A stretch of DNA of 64,000 nt from Bacteroidales bacterium. GTDB lineage: Bacteria; Bacteroidota; Bacteroidia; Bacteroidales; P3. Below the pieces are notes generated by a model. The model saw only the letters and a program-made list of their open reading frames with translations. It searched no databases and was not told the origin of the DNA. Location: assembly GCA_009785425.1 (NCBI GenBank), contig WQWI01000001.1:62001-126000 (forward strand). The letters run 5' to 3'. A program made the translations under genes and the position numbers. The number at the start of each line of letters is the position of its first letter. Position 1 is the first letter of the stretch. This document shows positions 33,886 to 41,879 of this stretch, in pieces.

Positions 33886-35493
33886 TTAAATTCTATCGGC
33901 ACTAAACTTTCGAGGAAGCAACCGAAACACAATGGCTAACAGCAACAAAAATCCGGCTAAAAAGAACGCAATACGTCCGATATAATCACCGAATCTCACG
34001 TAAAACGTGATTTGGTCGTTGGCTCTGACTTTTTGCACAATCACATCTTTTGTCCAGTATTGTGTCGGTTGTAGAAAATCGCCCCGCTGATTGATAAATC
34101 CGGAAATTCCGGTGTTGGCAGAACGTGCGATATCTCGACGTGTTTCGATGGCTCGCAATTTGGTGTATCGTGCAATTTGGCGGTGTCCGGGTGTATCGCC
34201 CCACCAACCTTCATTGGTCATTATCGTTAAAAATTCTGCACCATTTCTGACAAATCCGGTTACAAAATCCCCAAAAATCAATTCGTAACAAATTACTGCT
34301 GAAAATGGTGGTGTGCCGTATATTGAGTGAAACACTTTGCGTTCGGCACTTATACCAAGCGTTCCGATAGTTCCACCTAAATCAAGTGCCAATTTTTCTA
34401 AAAACGGAAATTTTCCTACAAACGGCATAATTTCTACACCCGGTGTGAGTTTTGATTTGTAGTACATTTCGGAAAGATAATTTGCACCCACAAGCAAAGC
34501 GGCATTATGTCGTTCATAATGGATGTTGCCAAATTGTCGAGAGGCAAGTGTTGGCTCGGGAACTAATCGCCACGTGGAAAGTCCTGCCATCAATTCCAAA
34601 CTATCAAACTCAGACAAAAATTCTTGTATCTTTATTATACTTGGCGAATACTGAATGCGATGCTCCGCAACAAATTCTTGAATCATACTTTCGGGCGTTA
34701 TGATCAAGCGTGTGTTTGGCGTAACTTTTTGTCGGGCTAAATTCAACATTCGTTCGGTGGCTTCAAGCGGACAGATTTTATACTGCTCTTTGTACGGATC
34801 TATATTGGGCTGAACAACAACGACTTCTACTTTTCGATCGCCTCGCTCTTCGAATGTTTTGTACATTATCACGGAAATAATTATTGGAAAAACAATTATC
34901 GCCAACGGCACATATTCTTTCCAATTTAGCCTTGAAAAAATCTTTGCATCATAGCGTTTTTTTATCATCGAAAACAGTACGATATTTGCGAACCAAACCC
35001 AGACCGAACCACCCAAAGCACCTGTAAATTCATAGAATTGGACAACTTGTGGTAACCACGCAAATACATTTCCGAGCGTGAGCCAAGGCCACGATAAATC
35101 CCAGTCAAAATGAAAATACTCAAACGCCGTAAAAAACACTGCAAAAACCCACAAACAATCTCGTCCTCGAAACGCATGTTTTTTCGCAATGTAATAGAAA
35201 TAGGCCATCAGCGCCATAAGCGAACTATTGGTCAAAAAAGCCAAAACAGCCACAGGTGTAGCGTTCCAAACCCACCATGTTGTAAAAACATTCCAAACTA
35301 AAAAAGCCAAGAATGCATAGCCGTAAAATCGTTTGCCGTTTTTGCGTTCCGGCGTCTTTTCTAAATCGGAAAACACCCAAAAAAGAGGAATGAACGCAAC
35401 AAAAACCAAAAAAACTGTAAACGCTGACGACCAAGCCACGCCTAAAAGGAGTCCGGTCAAAACGGCTAAAGCCAAACGCAATTTTGTACTCAT
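33886..35493 (-). CDS. lnt: apolipoprotein N-acyltransferase Lnt
   Basis: Lnt adds the third acyl chain to lipoproteins at the inner membrane. The 535-aa protein has five to six N-terminal transmembrane helices, a nitrilase-like periplasmic domain with Glu near 265 (ITPESMIQEF), Lys near 347 (YKSKLTPGVE) and Cys near 401 (AVICYELIFGD), and a final helix (IAFFLAGFLLLLAIVF). The ATG at 35493 is used because the minus-strand TATCTTTG element is at 35521-35528; the ORF-track start at 35664 would run into the divergent DUF4301 gene. Several lipoproteins in the window would be its substrates. Confidence 0.93.
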   Translation of the reverse strand: MSTKLRLALAVLTGLLLGVAWSSAFTVFLVFVAFIPLFWVFSDLEKTPERKNGKRFYGYAFLAFLVWNVFTTWWVWNATPVAVLAFLTNSSLMALMAYFYYIAKKHAFRGRDCLWVFAVFFTAFEYFHFDWDLSWPWLTLGNVFAWLPQVVQFYEFTGALGGSVWVWFANIVLFSMIKKRYDAKIFSRLNWKEYVPLAIIVFPIIISVIMYKTFEERGDRKVEVVVVQPNIDPYKEQYKICPLEATERMLNLARQKVTPNTRLIITPESMIQEFVAEHRIQYSPSIIKIQEFLSEFDSLELMAGLSTWRLVPEPTLASRQFGNIHYERHNAALLVGANYLSEMYYKSKLTPGVEIMPFVGKFPFLEKLALDLGGTIGTLGISAERKVFHSIYGTPPFSAVICYELIFGDFVTGFVRNGAEFLTIMTNEGWWGDTPGHRQIARYTKLRAIETRRDIARSANTGISGFINQRGDFLQPTQYWTKDVIVQKVRANDQITFYVRFGDYIGRIAFFLAGFLLLLAIVFRLLPRKFSADRI

Positions 35494-35520
35494 AATTCGG
35501 AAAAGATAGTTACTTTCCCA

Positions 35521-35528
35521 CAAAGATA
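35521..35528 (-). promoter_or_regulatory. -7 promoter element (TATCTTTG) for lnt
   Basis: The minus strand reads TATCTTTG 27 bp before the ATG at 35493; it is back to back with the DUF4301 promoter. Confidence 0.65.
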
Positions 35529-35541
35529 CGAAAAAAATTGC

Positions 35542-35549
35542 TATCTTTG
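35542..35549 (+). promoter_or_regulatory. -7 promoter element (TATCTTTG) for the DUF4301 gene
   Basis: TATCTTTG lies 14 bp before the ATG at 35564. Confidence 0.65.
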
Positions 35550-35563
35550 CAAAAAAAATCACC

Positions 35564-37108
35564 ATGTTTACACCAAAAAACATCGAACAAATTGAAAAGC
35601 GCGGAATTACAACCCAAGAAATCGAAGGGCAATTGGCGGTTTTTGTTAAAGGATTTCCATACACGAAATTAGTGCGTTCTGCCTCGAAAAATGACGGGCT
35701 CGAAGTATTTGATGTAAAACAAATCGACAGGTTGTTGGAGAACTACAAAACCAAAACAGGAGGTCGAAATATCATCAAATTTGTTCCGGCTTCGGGTGCT
35801 GCATCACGCATGTTTAAGCAACTTTCCGAATTTCGAGCAACATACAAAATCGACGAAGATAATTCTGCTTTGTTTGAGAAAAAAGACCCGCAATCCATGT
35901 ATTATTTTTTCGAAAACATCCGCAGTTTTGCATTTTTTGATACCTTGAAAAAAAACATGGAAGAAGCAGGAAAATCTATCGAAACCTGTTTGGAAAACAA
36001 AGACTACAACGAAATTTTAGATGCTCTTTTATTGGAATCCGGATTGGACTATTTGAATTTACCCAAAGGATTATTGCATTTTCACAAATATGCCGATGGC
36101 GTGAGAACCGCATTAGAAGAGCATTTGGTGGAAGGTGCAGGCTATGCGGAAAGTGACGGAACAGTCAAACTGCATTTCACGGTTTCGCCCGAACATTTGG
36201 AAAAATTCAAACAACTTGTCGAGCAAATTTTACCGAGTTACGAAACAAAATATAAGGTCAAATACGACATTTCGTATTCAGTGCAAAAACCTTCTACTGA
36301 CACGATTGCTGCGACATTGGACAATCAACCGTTTTTGACTGAAAACAAAGATTTGCTGTTTCGTCCGGGTGGACACGGTGCTCTGATTGAGAATCTGAAC
36401 GACTTAAAAGGCGATTTGATTTTCATCAAAAACATTGACAATGTTACCACTGACAGGAACCGAGTGCCGACAATTACCTACAAAAAAGTTATTGCAAGCC
36501 ACTTGATTGATTTACAAAATCAAACGTTCGAATATCTGAGAGCACTTGAAAACCCTGACATTTCTGACGAACTGTTAACCGAAATTTTTCATTTTGCGTG
36601 GAAAAAACTGCATATTGCGTTCCAACAGTTTTCGAGTTTTTCTCACGAGGAAAAACGCAATGTTGCCATTCAAAAACTTAACCGTCCGATTCGCATTTGC
36701 GGTATGGTCAAAAACGAGGGAGAGCCCGGCGGGGGACCGTTTTGGACGAAGAACTCCAACAACGAAATTTCTTTGCAAATTGTAGAATCGTCGCAGATCA
36801 ATCCAAGCAATCCGCAACAACAAGAAGTGTTGCAAATGGCATCGCATTTCAATCCTGTGGATTTGGTCTGCGGGGTACGAAACTACAAAGGTGAGTTGTT
36901 TGATTTGAAACAATACATCGACCCCGAAACAGGATTTATCAGTGAAAAATCGCATGGCGACAAAACGCTAAAAGCCCTTGAGCTTCCCGGACTTTGGAAC
37001 GGAGCAATGGCAGACTGGATTACGGTTTTTGTAGAAGTTCCGATCGCTGTTTTTTCGCCGGTGAAAACGGTTAATGACTTGCTCAGGAGGGAGCATCAGA
37101 ATGTTTAA
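35564..37108 (+). CDS. DUF4301 family protein
   Basis: A 514-aa cytoplasmic protein matching the Bacteroidota DUF4301 family by FVPASGAASRMFKQL near the N-terminus, DLLFRPGGHGALIENLNDL, FIKNIDNVT and GEPGGGPFWTKN. The FRPGGHGALI and IKNIDNV blocks resemble sugar-nucleotide-transferase active-site loops, which has led to the idea of a nucleotidyltransferase-like fold, but no substrate is known. It is a single-gene unit with its own promoter, divergent from lnt. Confidence 0.85.
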   Translation: MFTPKNIEQIEKRGITTQEIEGQLAVFVKGFPYTKLVRSASKNDGLEVFDVKQIDRLLENYKTKTGGRNIIKFVPASGAASRMFKQLSEFRATYKIDEDNSALFEKKDPQSMYYFFENIRSFAFFDTLKKNMEEAGKSIETCLENKDYNEILDALLLESGLDYLNLPKGLLHFHKYADGVRTALEEHLVEGAGYAESDGTVKLHFTVSPEHLEKFKQLVEQILPSYETKYKVKYDISYSVQKPSTDTIAATLDNQPFLTENKDLLFRPGGHGALIENLNDLKGDLIFIKNIDNVTTDRNRVPTITYKKVIASHLIDLQNQTFEYLRALENPDISDELLTEIFHFAWKKLHIAFQQFSSFSHEEKRNVAIQKLNRPIRICGMVKNEGEPGGGPFWTKNSNNEISLQIVESSQINPSNPQQQEVLQMASHFNPVDLVCGVRNYKGELFDLKQYIDPETGFISEKSHGDKTLKALELPGLWNGAMADWITVFVEVPIAVFSPVKTVNDLLRREHQNV

Positions 37109-37144
37109 ATTTGTTTAACGAAGATTTTCAACGCACATCAGCAG

Positions 37145-38284
37145 TTACTCAACAACAAAAATGGAGCGAATTTCAATGTTAGGAGAATTGTAACTGTTAA
37201 AAGGGCTTTGCACCACTCCGTTTCTCCAAAGGCGAGCATTAACGAATGCGTTTTCTTCGCTTCCAATTACGTACACATCGTTGCCGACTACAAAAACAGA
37301 TCGAGTTCTTCCATCGTTGATTCTGTTAAACGGTAAATCTTGTACAATACTATTTTTCCAAAATCGAGGATGAAATCCTATTGAAGAAGATCCGTGCATA
37401 AAGCCCCCTGCCACATATACATCGCCATTGGACACGAAAACGGAGGTAGCACTTGTAGAAGGAGTTCCATAGATAAGGTTTTCTACGCCACTTCTCCAAA
37501 GAGTGGCAAATTCTCTAACATGTCCAACGACAAACACCTCGTTTTCATGTACAAAAACAGAGTTGGCGGCAGAACGAAATTCCGTAAGATGTTGCATTAC
37601 GCCATTTTTCCAAACAGTTGCTACGGTTCCTACATTTGCCTTTTCGACGGTTCCAGCCACATATACATTGCCATTGGCTACGAAAACAGAAGTCGCTGTC
37701 CCCCGATTGGAGGTATCGGTAAGATGTTGTGTTACGCCGTTTTTCCAAAGTGTTGGAATTCGGGAATATCTCGCAATAGGTACAGTACCTGACTCAAAAA
37801 CGAACATAACAGTATCCACTACTATGGTATGTCCTGCTACAAAAACATCGTTATTATACACAAGCACAGAATTGGCGCTTGTCCTCCATCCTCCACGACT
37901 TTCGCTGTCGGGAAGATATTGTGCTATACCGTTTTTCCAGAGCCTCGCAATCCCAGTCCCGAGCCCTTTGATTTCCTCCTCATGTCCAACAACAAAGACA
38001 TCGTTGCCAGATACAAAAACGGAAGTAGCCGCAGTCTGCCCTCCCTGTTTCCAATCTGTAAGATGTTGTATTACTCCATTTTTCCAAATTGCGGCAGCTT
38101 CTCCTCCTCTGTGAGGATCCGGATTCCGAATCGAACCAACTATATAGACATCGCCGGATCTTGGGCTGCCTAACCGCCATGTAGTGTCAAGGTTATCTCT
38201 ATTGTAATACCCTTCATCGCTACAACTTGTAATAGCAAACATCATTGCCATCAAAATTAAATAATTTATTGCGTTTTTTTTCAT
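37145..38284 (-). CDS. beta-propeller-like repeat lipoprotein (paralog 1)
   Basis: A 379-aa lipoprotein (lipobox ...MMFAITSC, Cys21) followed by about seven repeats of roughly 45 residues built on (L)WKNGV.QHLTD...SVFV..NDVYVAGTE. Alternating strands with a conserved Trp-Lys-Asn-Gly corner suggest a beta-propeller exposed at the cell surface or periplasm. It lies 37 bp after paralog 2 and probably shares its transcript. Function unknown. The ATG at 38284 gives the signal peptide; the ORF-track start reaches into the neighbour. Confidence 0.8.
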   Translation of the reverse strand: MKKNAINYLILMAMMFAITSCSDEGYYNRDNLDTTWRLGSPRSGDVYIVGSIRNPDPHRGGEAAAIWKNGVIQHLTDWKQGGQTAATSVFVSGNDVFVVGHEEEIKGLGTGIARLWKNGIAQYLPDSESRGGWRTSANSVLVYNNDVFVAGHTIVVDTVMFVFESGTVPIARYSRIPTLWKNGVTQHLTDTSNRGTATSVFVANGNVYVAGTVEKANVGTVATVWKNGVMQHLTEFRSAANSVFVHENEVFVVGHVREFATLWRSGVENLIYGTPSTSATSVFVSNGDVYVAGGFMHGSSSIGFHPRFWKNSIVQDLPFNRINDGRTRSVFVVGNDVYVIGSEENAFVNARLWRNGVVQSPFNSYNSPNIEIRSIFVVE

Positions 38285-38321
38285 TGTAATGCTATTTATG
38301 ATTATTAAAACTTGTGAATTA

Positions 38322-39392
38322 TTACTCAACGACAAAGACAGAATTAGCCTCTACCAATCTACTATGCAGACCACCGGTAAGATGTTGTATTATGCCATTT
38401 TTCCAAAGTACAGCTGTACTATGCCCTTGACCCAAAGAGTCTGTAAATTCTGTACGTCCCACTACATACACATCATTACCACGCACGAAAACAGAATTAG
38501 CTACCGATCTTTCTGCTCCGGCAAGATCAAGATTTTGTATGATACCGTTTTTCCAAAGCCTCGCATACCGCAAATCTTCATGTCCCGCAACGTACACATC
38601 ACTGCCTGATACAAAAACAGAATTAGCTTCTGCCCAAGTAGTCCCATCGTTTAGGATTTGTGCTACGCCATTTTTCCACAGTACAGCAAATTCACCTACA
38701 CTTCCAGCGACATAAACATCATTGTCAACAACAAAAACAGAGTTTGCCGACACCCATCTATCCCACAAACCGTCGGTACGATGTTGTACCATACCGTTTC
38801 TCCAAAATACAGCAGTAATATACGCCAGACCGGAGGGGTATCTGAATATTCTATGACCCACTACATAGACGTCATCATTGTATACAAAAACGGAATTAAC
38901 GAATGAGTTTTCAGCATCTTCAAGCTCTTGCACTACTCCGTTTTTCCAAAGTCTTGCAAAACGTCCTTCACTCCCGGTTACAAACACATCACCACCGGAA
39001 ACAAAAATGGAATTTACTTCGGCATTATTAGGATTGGTTTGGTCATTGAAATGCTGAGCAACACCATTTTTCCAAACCGTGGCAAGTTGTGGTCTGTCCC
39101 GAAGAACGGTTCCTGCCACATATACATCGTTGCCATACACAAAAACAGAACTAGTTAAGTTCTGCGATGCAGATAAAAACCAATGCGTATCGGTAAGATA
39201 TTGTACGACACCATTTTTCCAGACCACAACATTAGCGTCATCGCGCCCTACCACAAATACATCACCCGATCTTGGGCTACCTAGTCTCCAAGTTGTATCA
39301 ATTCTATTTGGATCGTCGTGCCCACTATTACAGCCTGTATTAGCAAATACTATTGTTATCAAAATTAAATAATTTGTTAGATTTTTTTTCAT
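38322..39392 (-). CDS. beta-propeller-like repeat lipoprotein (paralog 2)
   Basis: A 356-aa lipoprotein (lipobox ...IVFANTGC, Cys21) with the same WKNGV...SVFV.GNDVYV(A/V)G repeats as the next gene. Even the region after the lipobox (DTTWRLGSPRSGDV) is identical in both, so this is a recent tandem duplication. A TATCTTTG element about 190 bp upstream suggests a long leader. No enzymatic motif is seen. Confidence 0.8.
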   Translation of the reverse strand: MKKNLTNYLILITIVFANTGCNSGHDDPNRIDTTWRLGSPRSGDVFVVGRDDANVVVWKNGVVQYLTDTHWFLSASQNLTSSVFVYGNDVYVAGTVLRDRPQLATVWKNGVAQHFNDQTNPNNAEVNSIFVSGGDVFVTGSEGRFARLWKNGVVQELEDAENSFVNSVFVYNDDVYVVGHRIFRYPSGLAYITAVFWRNGMVQHRTDGLWDRWVSANSVFVVDNDVYVAGSVGEFAVLWKNGVAQILNDGTTWAEANSVFVSGSDVYVAGHEDLRYARLWKNGIIQNLDLAGAERSVANSVFVRGNDVYVVGRTEFTDSLGQGHSTAVLWKNGIIQHLTGGLHSRLVEANSVFVVE

Positions 39393-39585
39393 TGTTTTTT
39401 TTGTTTTTTGTTTATATTATTTCGATTTTGGCAATAAAAAAGCGTGCGAATGACTGTACGCTGAAAGGTTTTCCACAACCCGAAATATACACAACCAAAC
39501 GCACACAGAAATGTGCATTTAGCCCAATGTATATTCTAATCTTGAAACTTGTGGAAATTTTTCAGCAATTAGGCATTAAGCGACA

Positions 39586-39593
39586 CAAAGATA
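39586..39593 (-). promoter_or_regulatory. -7 promoter element (TATCTTTG) for the propeller lipoproteins
   Basis: The minus strand reads TATCTTTG, about 190 bp upstream of the ATG at 39392. Distance makes the assignment less certain. The 260-bp gap otherwise shows only the divergent plus-strand promoter. Confidence 0.5.
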
Positions 39594-39626
39594 CAAAAAA
39601 AAATGATCAATTAAAAAAAAAAACCG

Positions 39627-39634
39627 TATCTTTG
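39627..39634 (+). promoter_or_regulatory. -7 promoter element (TATCTTTG) for the antitoxin-ldcA unit
   Basis: TATCTTTG lies 18 bp before the ATG at 39653 and rules out the long ORF-track start at 39353. Confidence 0.65.
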
Positions 39635-39652
39635 CGGAAAAATCACATCAAA

Positions 39653-39883
39653 ATGACACAGATAGTATTAAAAGAAGGCATTGACAATATGCAAATGAGC
39701 GTATTGATGGGACTTTTTGATTCGTGGAATGTGAGAGCAGAAGTAACGGCTGAAAAAAAAGTCGAAAGCAAAAGCTTTTCTCAGCGTTTTACAAAAACTC
39801 GCGGTATGTGGAAAGATTATGATATTGATGCAAAACAATTGCGTCGAGATGCTTGGGGAACAGAAAAACTGACACCTCAATGA
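39653..39883 (+). CDS. VapB-type antitoxin, orphaned
   Basis: A 76-aa protein whose C-terminus (TRGMWKDYDIDAKQLRRDAW) is typical of antitoxins paired with PIN-domain (VapC) toxins. The N-terminal part (MQMSVLMGLFDSWNVRAEVT) would be the DNA-binding and dimer part. The next reading frame begins at the overlapping ATGA, as in a vapBC operon, but only the first 30 codons of the toxin remain. The antitoxin itself looks complete. Confidence 0.8.
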   Translation: MTQIVLKEGIDNMQMSVLMGLFDSWNVRAEVTAEKKVESKSFSQRFTKTRGMWKDYDIDAKQLRRDAWGTEKLTPQ

Positions 39884-39972
39884 CACTTTTAGATACAAAT
39901 ATCTTTATTGAAATTTATCGTGGCAAAGATTTTTCATATATTCCAAACTTAAAACTGTATCAATGGGAATAG
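39880..39972 (+). pseudogene. truncated PIN-domain (VapC) toxin remnant
   Basis: Translation gives 30 residues starting MTLLDTNIFIEIYRGKDF, the classic start of a PIN domain with the first catalytic aspartate (LLDTN), then a TAG. A VapC is usually about 130 residues, so about three quarters of the domain is missing. The ldcA gene starts at 39963 inside the stump. Too short for the ORF track. The fragment cannot be an active RNase. Confidence 0.75.
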
Positions 39973-40886
39973 TTCCAAAATTCCTACAAAAAAACGACAC
40001 AGTAGCACTCGTTTGCACAGCACGAAAAATTGAACATTCGCTGGTTGAAAATGCTCGAAAACACTTTGAAAGCTGGGGATTTCAAGTAATCGTTGGCGAA
40101 TCGGCAACGGCAGAGTATTTTCAATATTCGGGTGATGATGAACTGCGAGCGAGAGATTTTCAAACACAGTTGGACAACCCAAATGTCAAGGCGATTATTT
40201 GCCTGCGTGGAGGTTTTGGAACGGCTCGAATTGTTGACCGATTAAATTTTTCCGAGTTTGTGAAACATCCGAAATGGATTGTCGGTTATAGCGATGTAAC
40301 GGTTATTCAGAATCACGTTTTGAAAAATTTTGGTGTTGCTTCGCTTCATGCCGAAATGCCGTTGAAATTTCCAATTTTTGGCACGGATTACAAATCCGCG
40401 CCAGCGAACGAAAGCTTGGAAGCCTTTAAAAATGCGCTTTTCGGAACATTCGAACCGTTTTGTCTTCAACCGAACTCGCTTAATAAATTTGGTTCGGCAA
40501 AAGCCGAGTTGGTCGGTGGAAATTTGGCAATTTTGTGTAGTTTGTTGAGAAGTTCATCCGAAATAGATACCGAAGGAAAAATCTTGTTTTTGGAAGATGT
40601 CGGCGAATATCTTTACGCTATTGACCGAATGATGATGACCTTGAAACGTGCAGGAAAACTTGAAAAATTAGTCGGCTTGGCGGTTGGTCAGTTTACAAAC
40701 TTGAAAGACAACGAAGCTTCGTTCGGAAAAACCGCTTACGAAATTGTTGCCGAACATGTTGTCGATTACGATTATCCTGTGATTTTCGATATTCCGGCGG
40801 GACATTGTGAAATCAACAAAGCACTGGTTTTTGGTGGAATTTATACAATGAATGTGTCAGAAAAATTTGCGATAATGTGCCTGTAG
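39963..40886 (+). CDS. ldcA: LD-carboxypeptidase (peptidase S66, LdcA)
   Basis: LdcA removes the terminal D-alanine from tetrapeptides during cell-wall recycling. The 307-aa protein has the S66 motifs: RGGFGTARIVDRL, the nucleophile serine near 109 in VGYSDVT, E in LFLEDVGEYLYAIDRMM, and H in PAGHCEINKALVFGG. A short palindrome is read in frame near residue 139-148 (FGTDYKSAPA), in a surface loop between conserved blocks. Its start overlaps the end of the truncated vapC, and its TAG stop lies in the left arm of a GTAGGGGC palindrome. Confidence 0.93.
   Translation: MGIVPKFLQKNDTVALVCTARKIEHSLVENARKHFESWGFQVIVGESATAEYFQYSGDDELRARDFQTQLDNPNVKAIICLRGGFGTARIVDRLNFSEFVKHPKWIVGYSDVTVIQNHVLKNFGVASLHAEMPLKFPIFGTDYKSAPANESLEAFKNALFGTFEPFCLQPNSLNKFGSAKAELVGGNLAILCSLLRSSSEIDTEGKILFLEDVGEYLYAIDRMMMTLKRAGKLEKLVGLAVGQFTNLKDNEASFGKTAYEIVAEHVVDYDYPVIFDIPAGHCEINKALVFGGIYTMNVSEKFAIMCL
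40378..40404. repeat. GGCACGGATT...AATCCGCGCC palindrome inside ldcA
   Basis: GGCACGGATT (40380-40389) and AATCCGCGCC (40393-40402) form an imperfect stem with a short loop. It is read in frame as GTDYKSAPA. Confidence 0.78.
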
Positions 40887-40913
40887 GGGCGTATTGCAAT
40901 ATGCCCCTACAGG
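40880..40913. repeat. GTAGGGGC-arm palindrome shared by two convergent genes
   Basis: A 34-bp near-perfect palindrome, half-site GTAGGGGCGTATTG. The left arm holds the TAG of ldcA (40884-40886) and the right arm holds the complementary TAG of the acyltransferase (40907-40909). Confidence 0.9.
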
Positions 40914-41746
40914 TATTGAAATGTCTTTTCGGGGTTCGATTTCAAATCGTAAACATGTTGCTTCAAAAGTTCTGCCCATTTTCGATCGTTGAAACGTTTG
41001 TCGAAGGTAGAGTAGGGAATAGGCTTTCCGAAGATTATTTGAATTGGTTTTCCTTCGAAGTTGAACATCTCGTCCACTAAAAACAATTGCTCGATATTGA
41101 ACTTTATGCCTAATTTTTTTCGCCAATATGCCCAGTTGTAGAAACGGTTGGAATTGCGTGCATCAATGTAGGTTGGAATGATGTCGCGTTGATTTTTTCG
41201 TGCCTGTGTGATAACCGTGCTTTTCCAGTCCAAGTCACGAATTTCTTTGTTTTTTTGTCGGCGTGAACATAATCCTGCCGGGAAAAACAAAATCAAACGG
41301 TCGCTTGCAAAAGCGTCAGTCAAGTTTTTGCTGTTTGGTGAATTTTTACCGTATTTATTAATTCCGACAAATACCGGTTGTAGATTAACCAACAGTGTCA
41401 AAACATCATTGACAGGAAACAACACATCGGGTCGGATTTGCCCAACTGTGCTGATCAAAGCAACGCCGTCTAATCCGCCGAGCGGGTGGTTTGCAGAAAT
41501 CAAAAATCGTCCATCCCTCGTGATATATTCTGTCCCCTCAAGAGTTAATTGCGGATTAAATCTTTTCACAACTTGTGTAGCAAAATCAACACCGTGAACA
41601 TCACGATTGATGTGCATAAACTCGTTCACTTGGTCAACATGCAACAATCTGCTCAACCAATTATATACAAATCTTGGCAGGATTTTTGCAAGTTTCGGAC
41701 TTTTTGATGCGATAAATTTTTTGAGATCTATATGGGGTGTTGACAC
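40907..41746 (-). CDS. PlsC-type 1-acylglycerol/lipid O-acyltransferase
   Basis: A 279-aa acyltransferase of the PlsC/LPLAT fold, acting at the inner membrane on a lyso-lipid. The catalytic motif is NHPLGGLDG (H-x4-D) and the glycerol-binding part is LILFFPAGLCSRR. The family in Bacteroidota includes enzymes for phospholipid and glycine-lipid synthesis (GlsA-like); the substrate is not decided. The ORF-track start (TTG at 41803) is upstream of the promoter at 41776-41783, so the GTG at 41746 (MSTPHIDLKKF) is preferred; remembered family members begin at about this point. The stop codon lies in the palindrome shared with ldcA. Confidence 0.85.
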   Translation of the reverse strand: MSTPHIDLKKFIASKSPKLAKILPRFVYNWLSRLLHVDQVNEFMHINRDVHGVDFATQVVKRFNPQLTLEGTEYITRDGRFLISANHPLGGLDGVALISTVGQIRPDVLFPVNDVLTLLVNLQPVFVGINKYGKNSPNSKNLTDAFASDRLILFFPAGLCSRRQKNKEIRDLDWKSTVITQARKNQRDIIPTYIDARNSNRFYNWAYWRKKLGIKFNIEQLFLVDEMFNFEGKPIQIIFGKPIPYSTFDKRFNDRKWAELLKQHVYDLKSNPEKTFQYL

Positions 41747-41775
41747 GGTTTTAAGTTTGATTGGTTTGGCAGTTA

Positions 41776-41783
41776 CAAAGATA
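41776..41783 (-). promoter_or_regulatory. -7 promoter element (TATCTTTG) for the acyltransferase
   Basis: The minus strand reads TATCTTTG 30 bp before the GTG at 41746 and within the longer ORF, which argues against the upstream TTG. Confidence 0.6.
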
Positions 41784-41856
41784 CGAAAAATTTGTAAATT
41801 CAAAAAAAAGTTGAAATTTTAACACTTTTTAAGTTTTTTATTCGGGATTTTTCGTG

Positions 41857-41864
41857 TAACTTTG
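41857..41864 (+). promoter_or_regulatory. -7 promoter element (TAACTTTG) for the RhuM-like gene
   Basis: TAACTTTG lies 15 bp before the ATG at 41880. Confidence 0.65.
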
Positions 41865-41879
41865 CAGAAAAATTGAGAT

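Noticed and set aside
39353-39652. 100-residue N-terminal extension of the antitoxin
   Set aside because: It would start in the neighbouring lipoprotein gene and lies upstream of the promoter at 39627.
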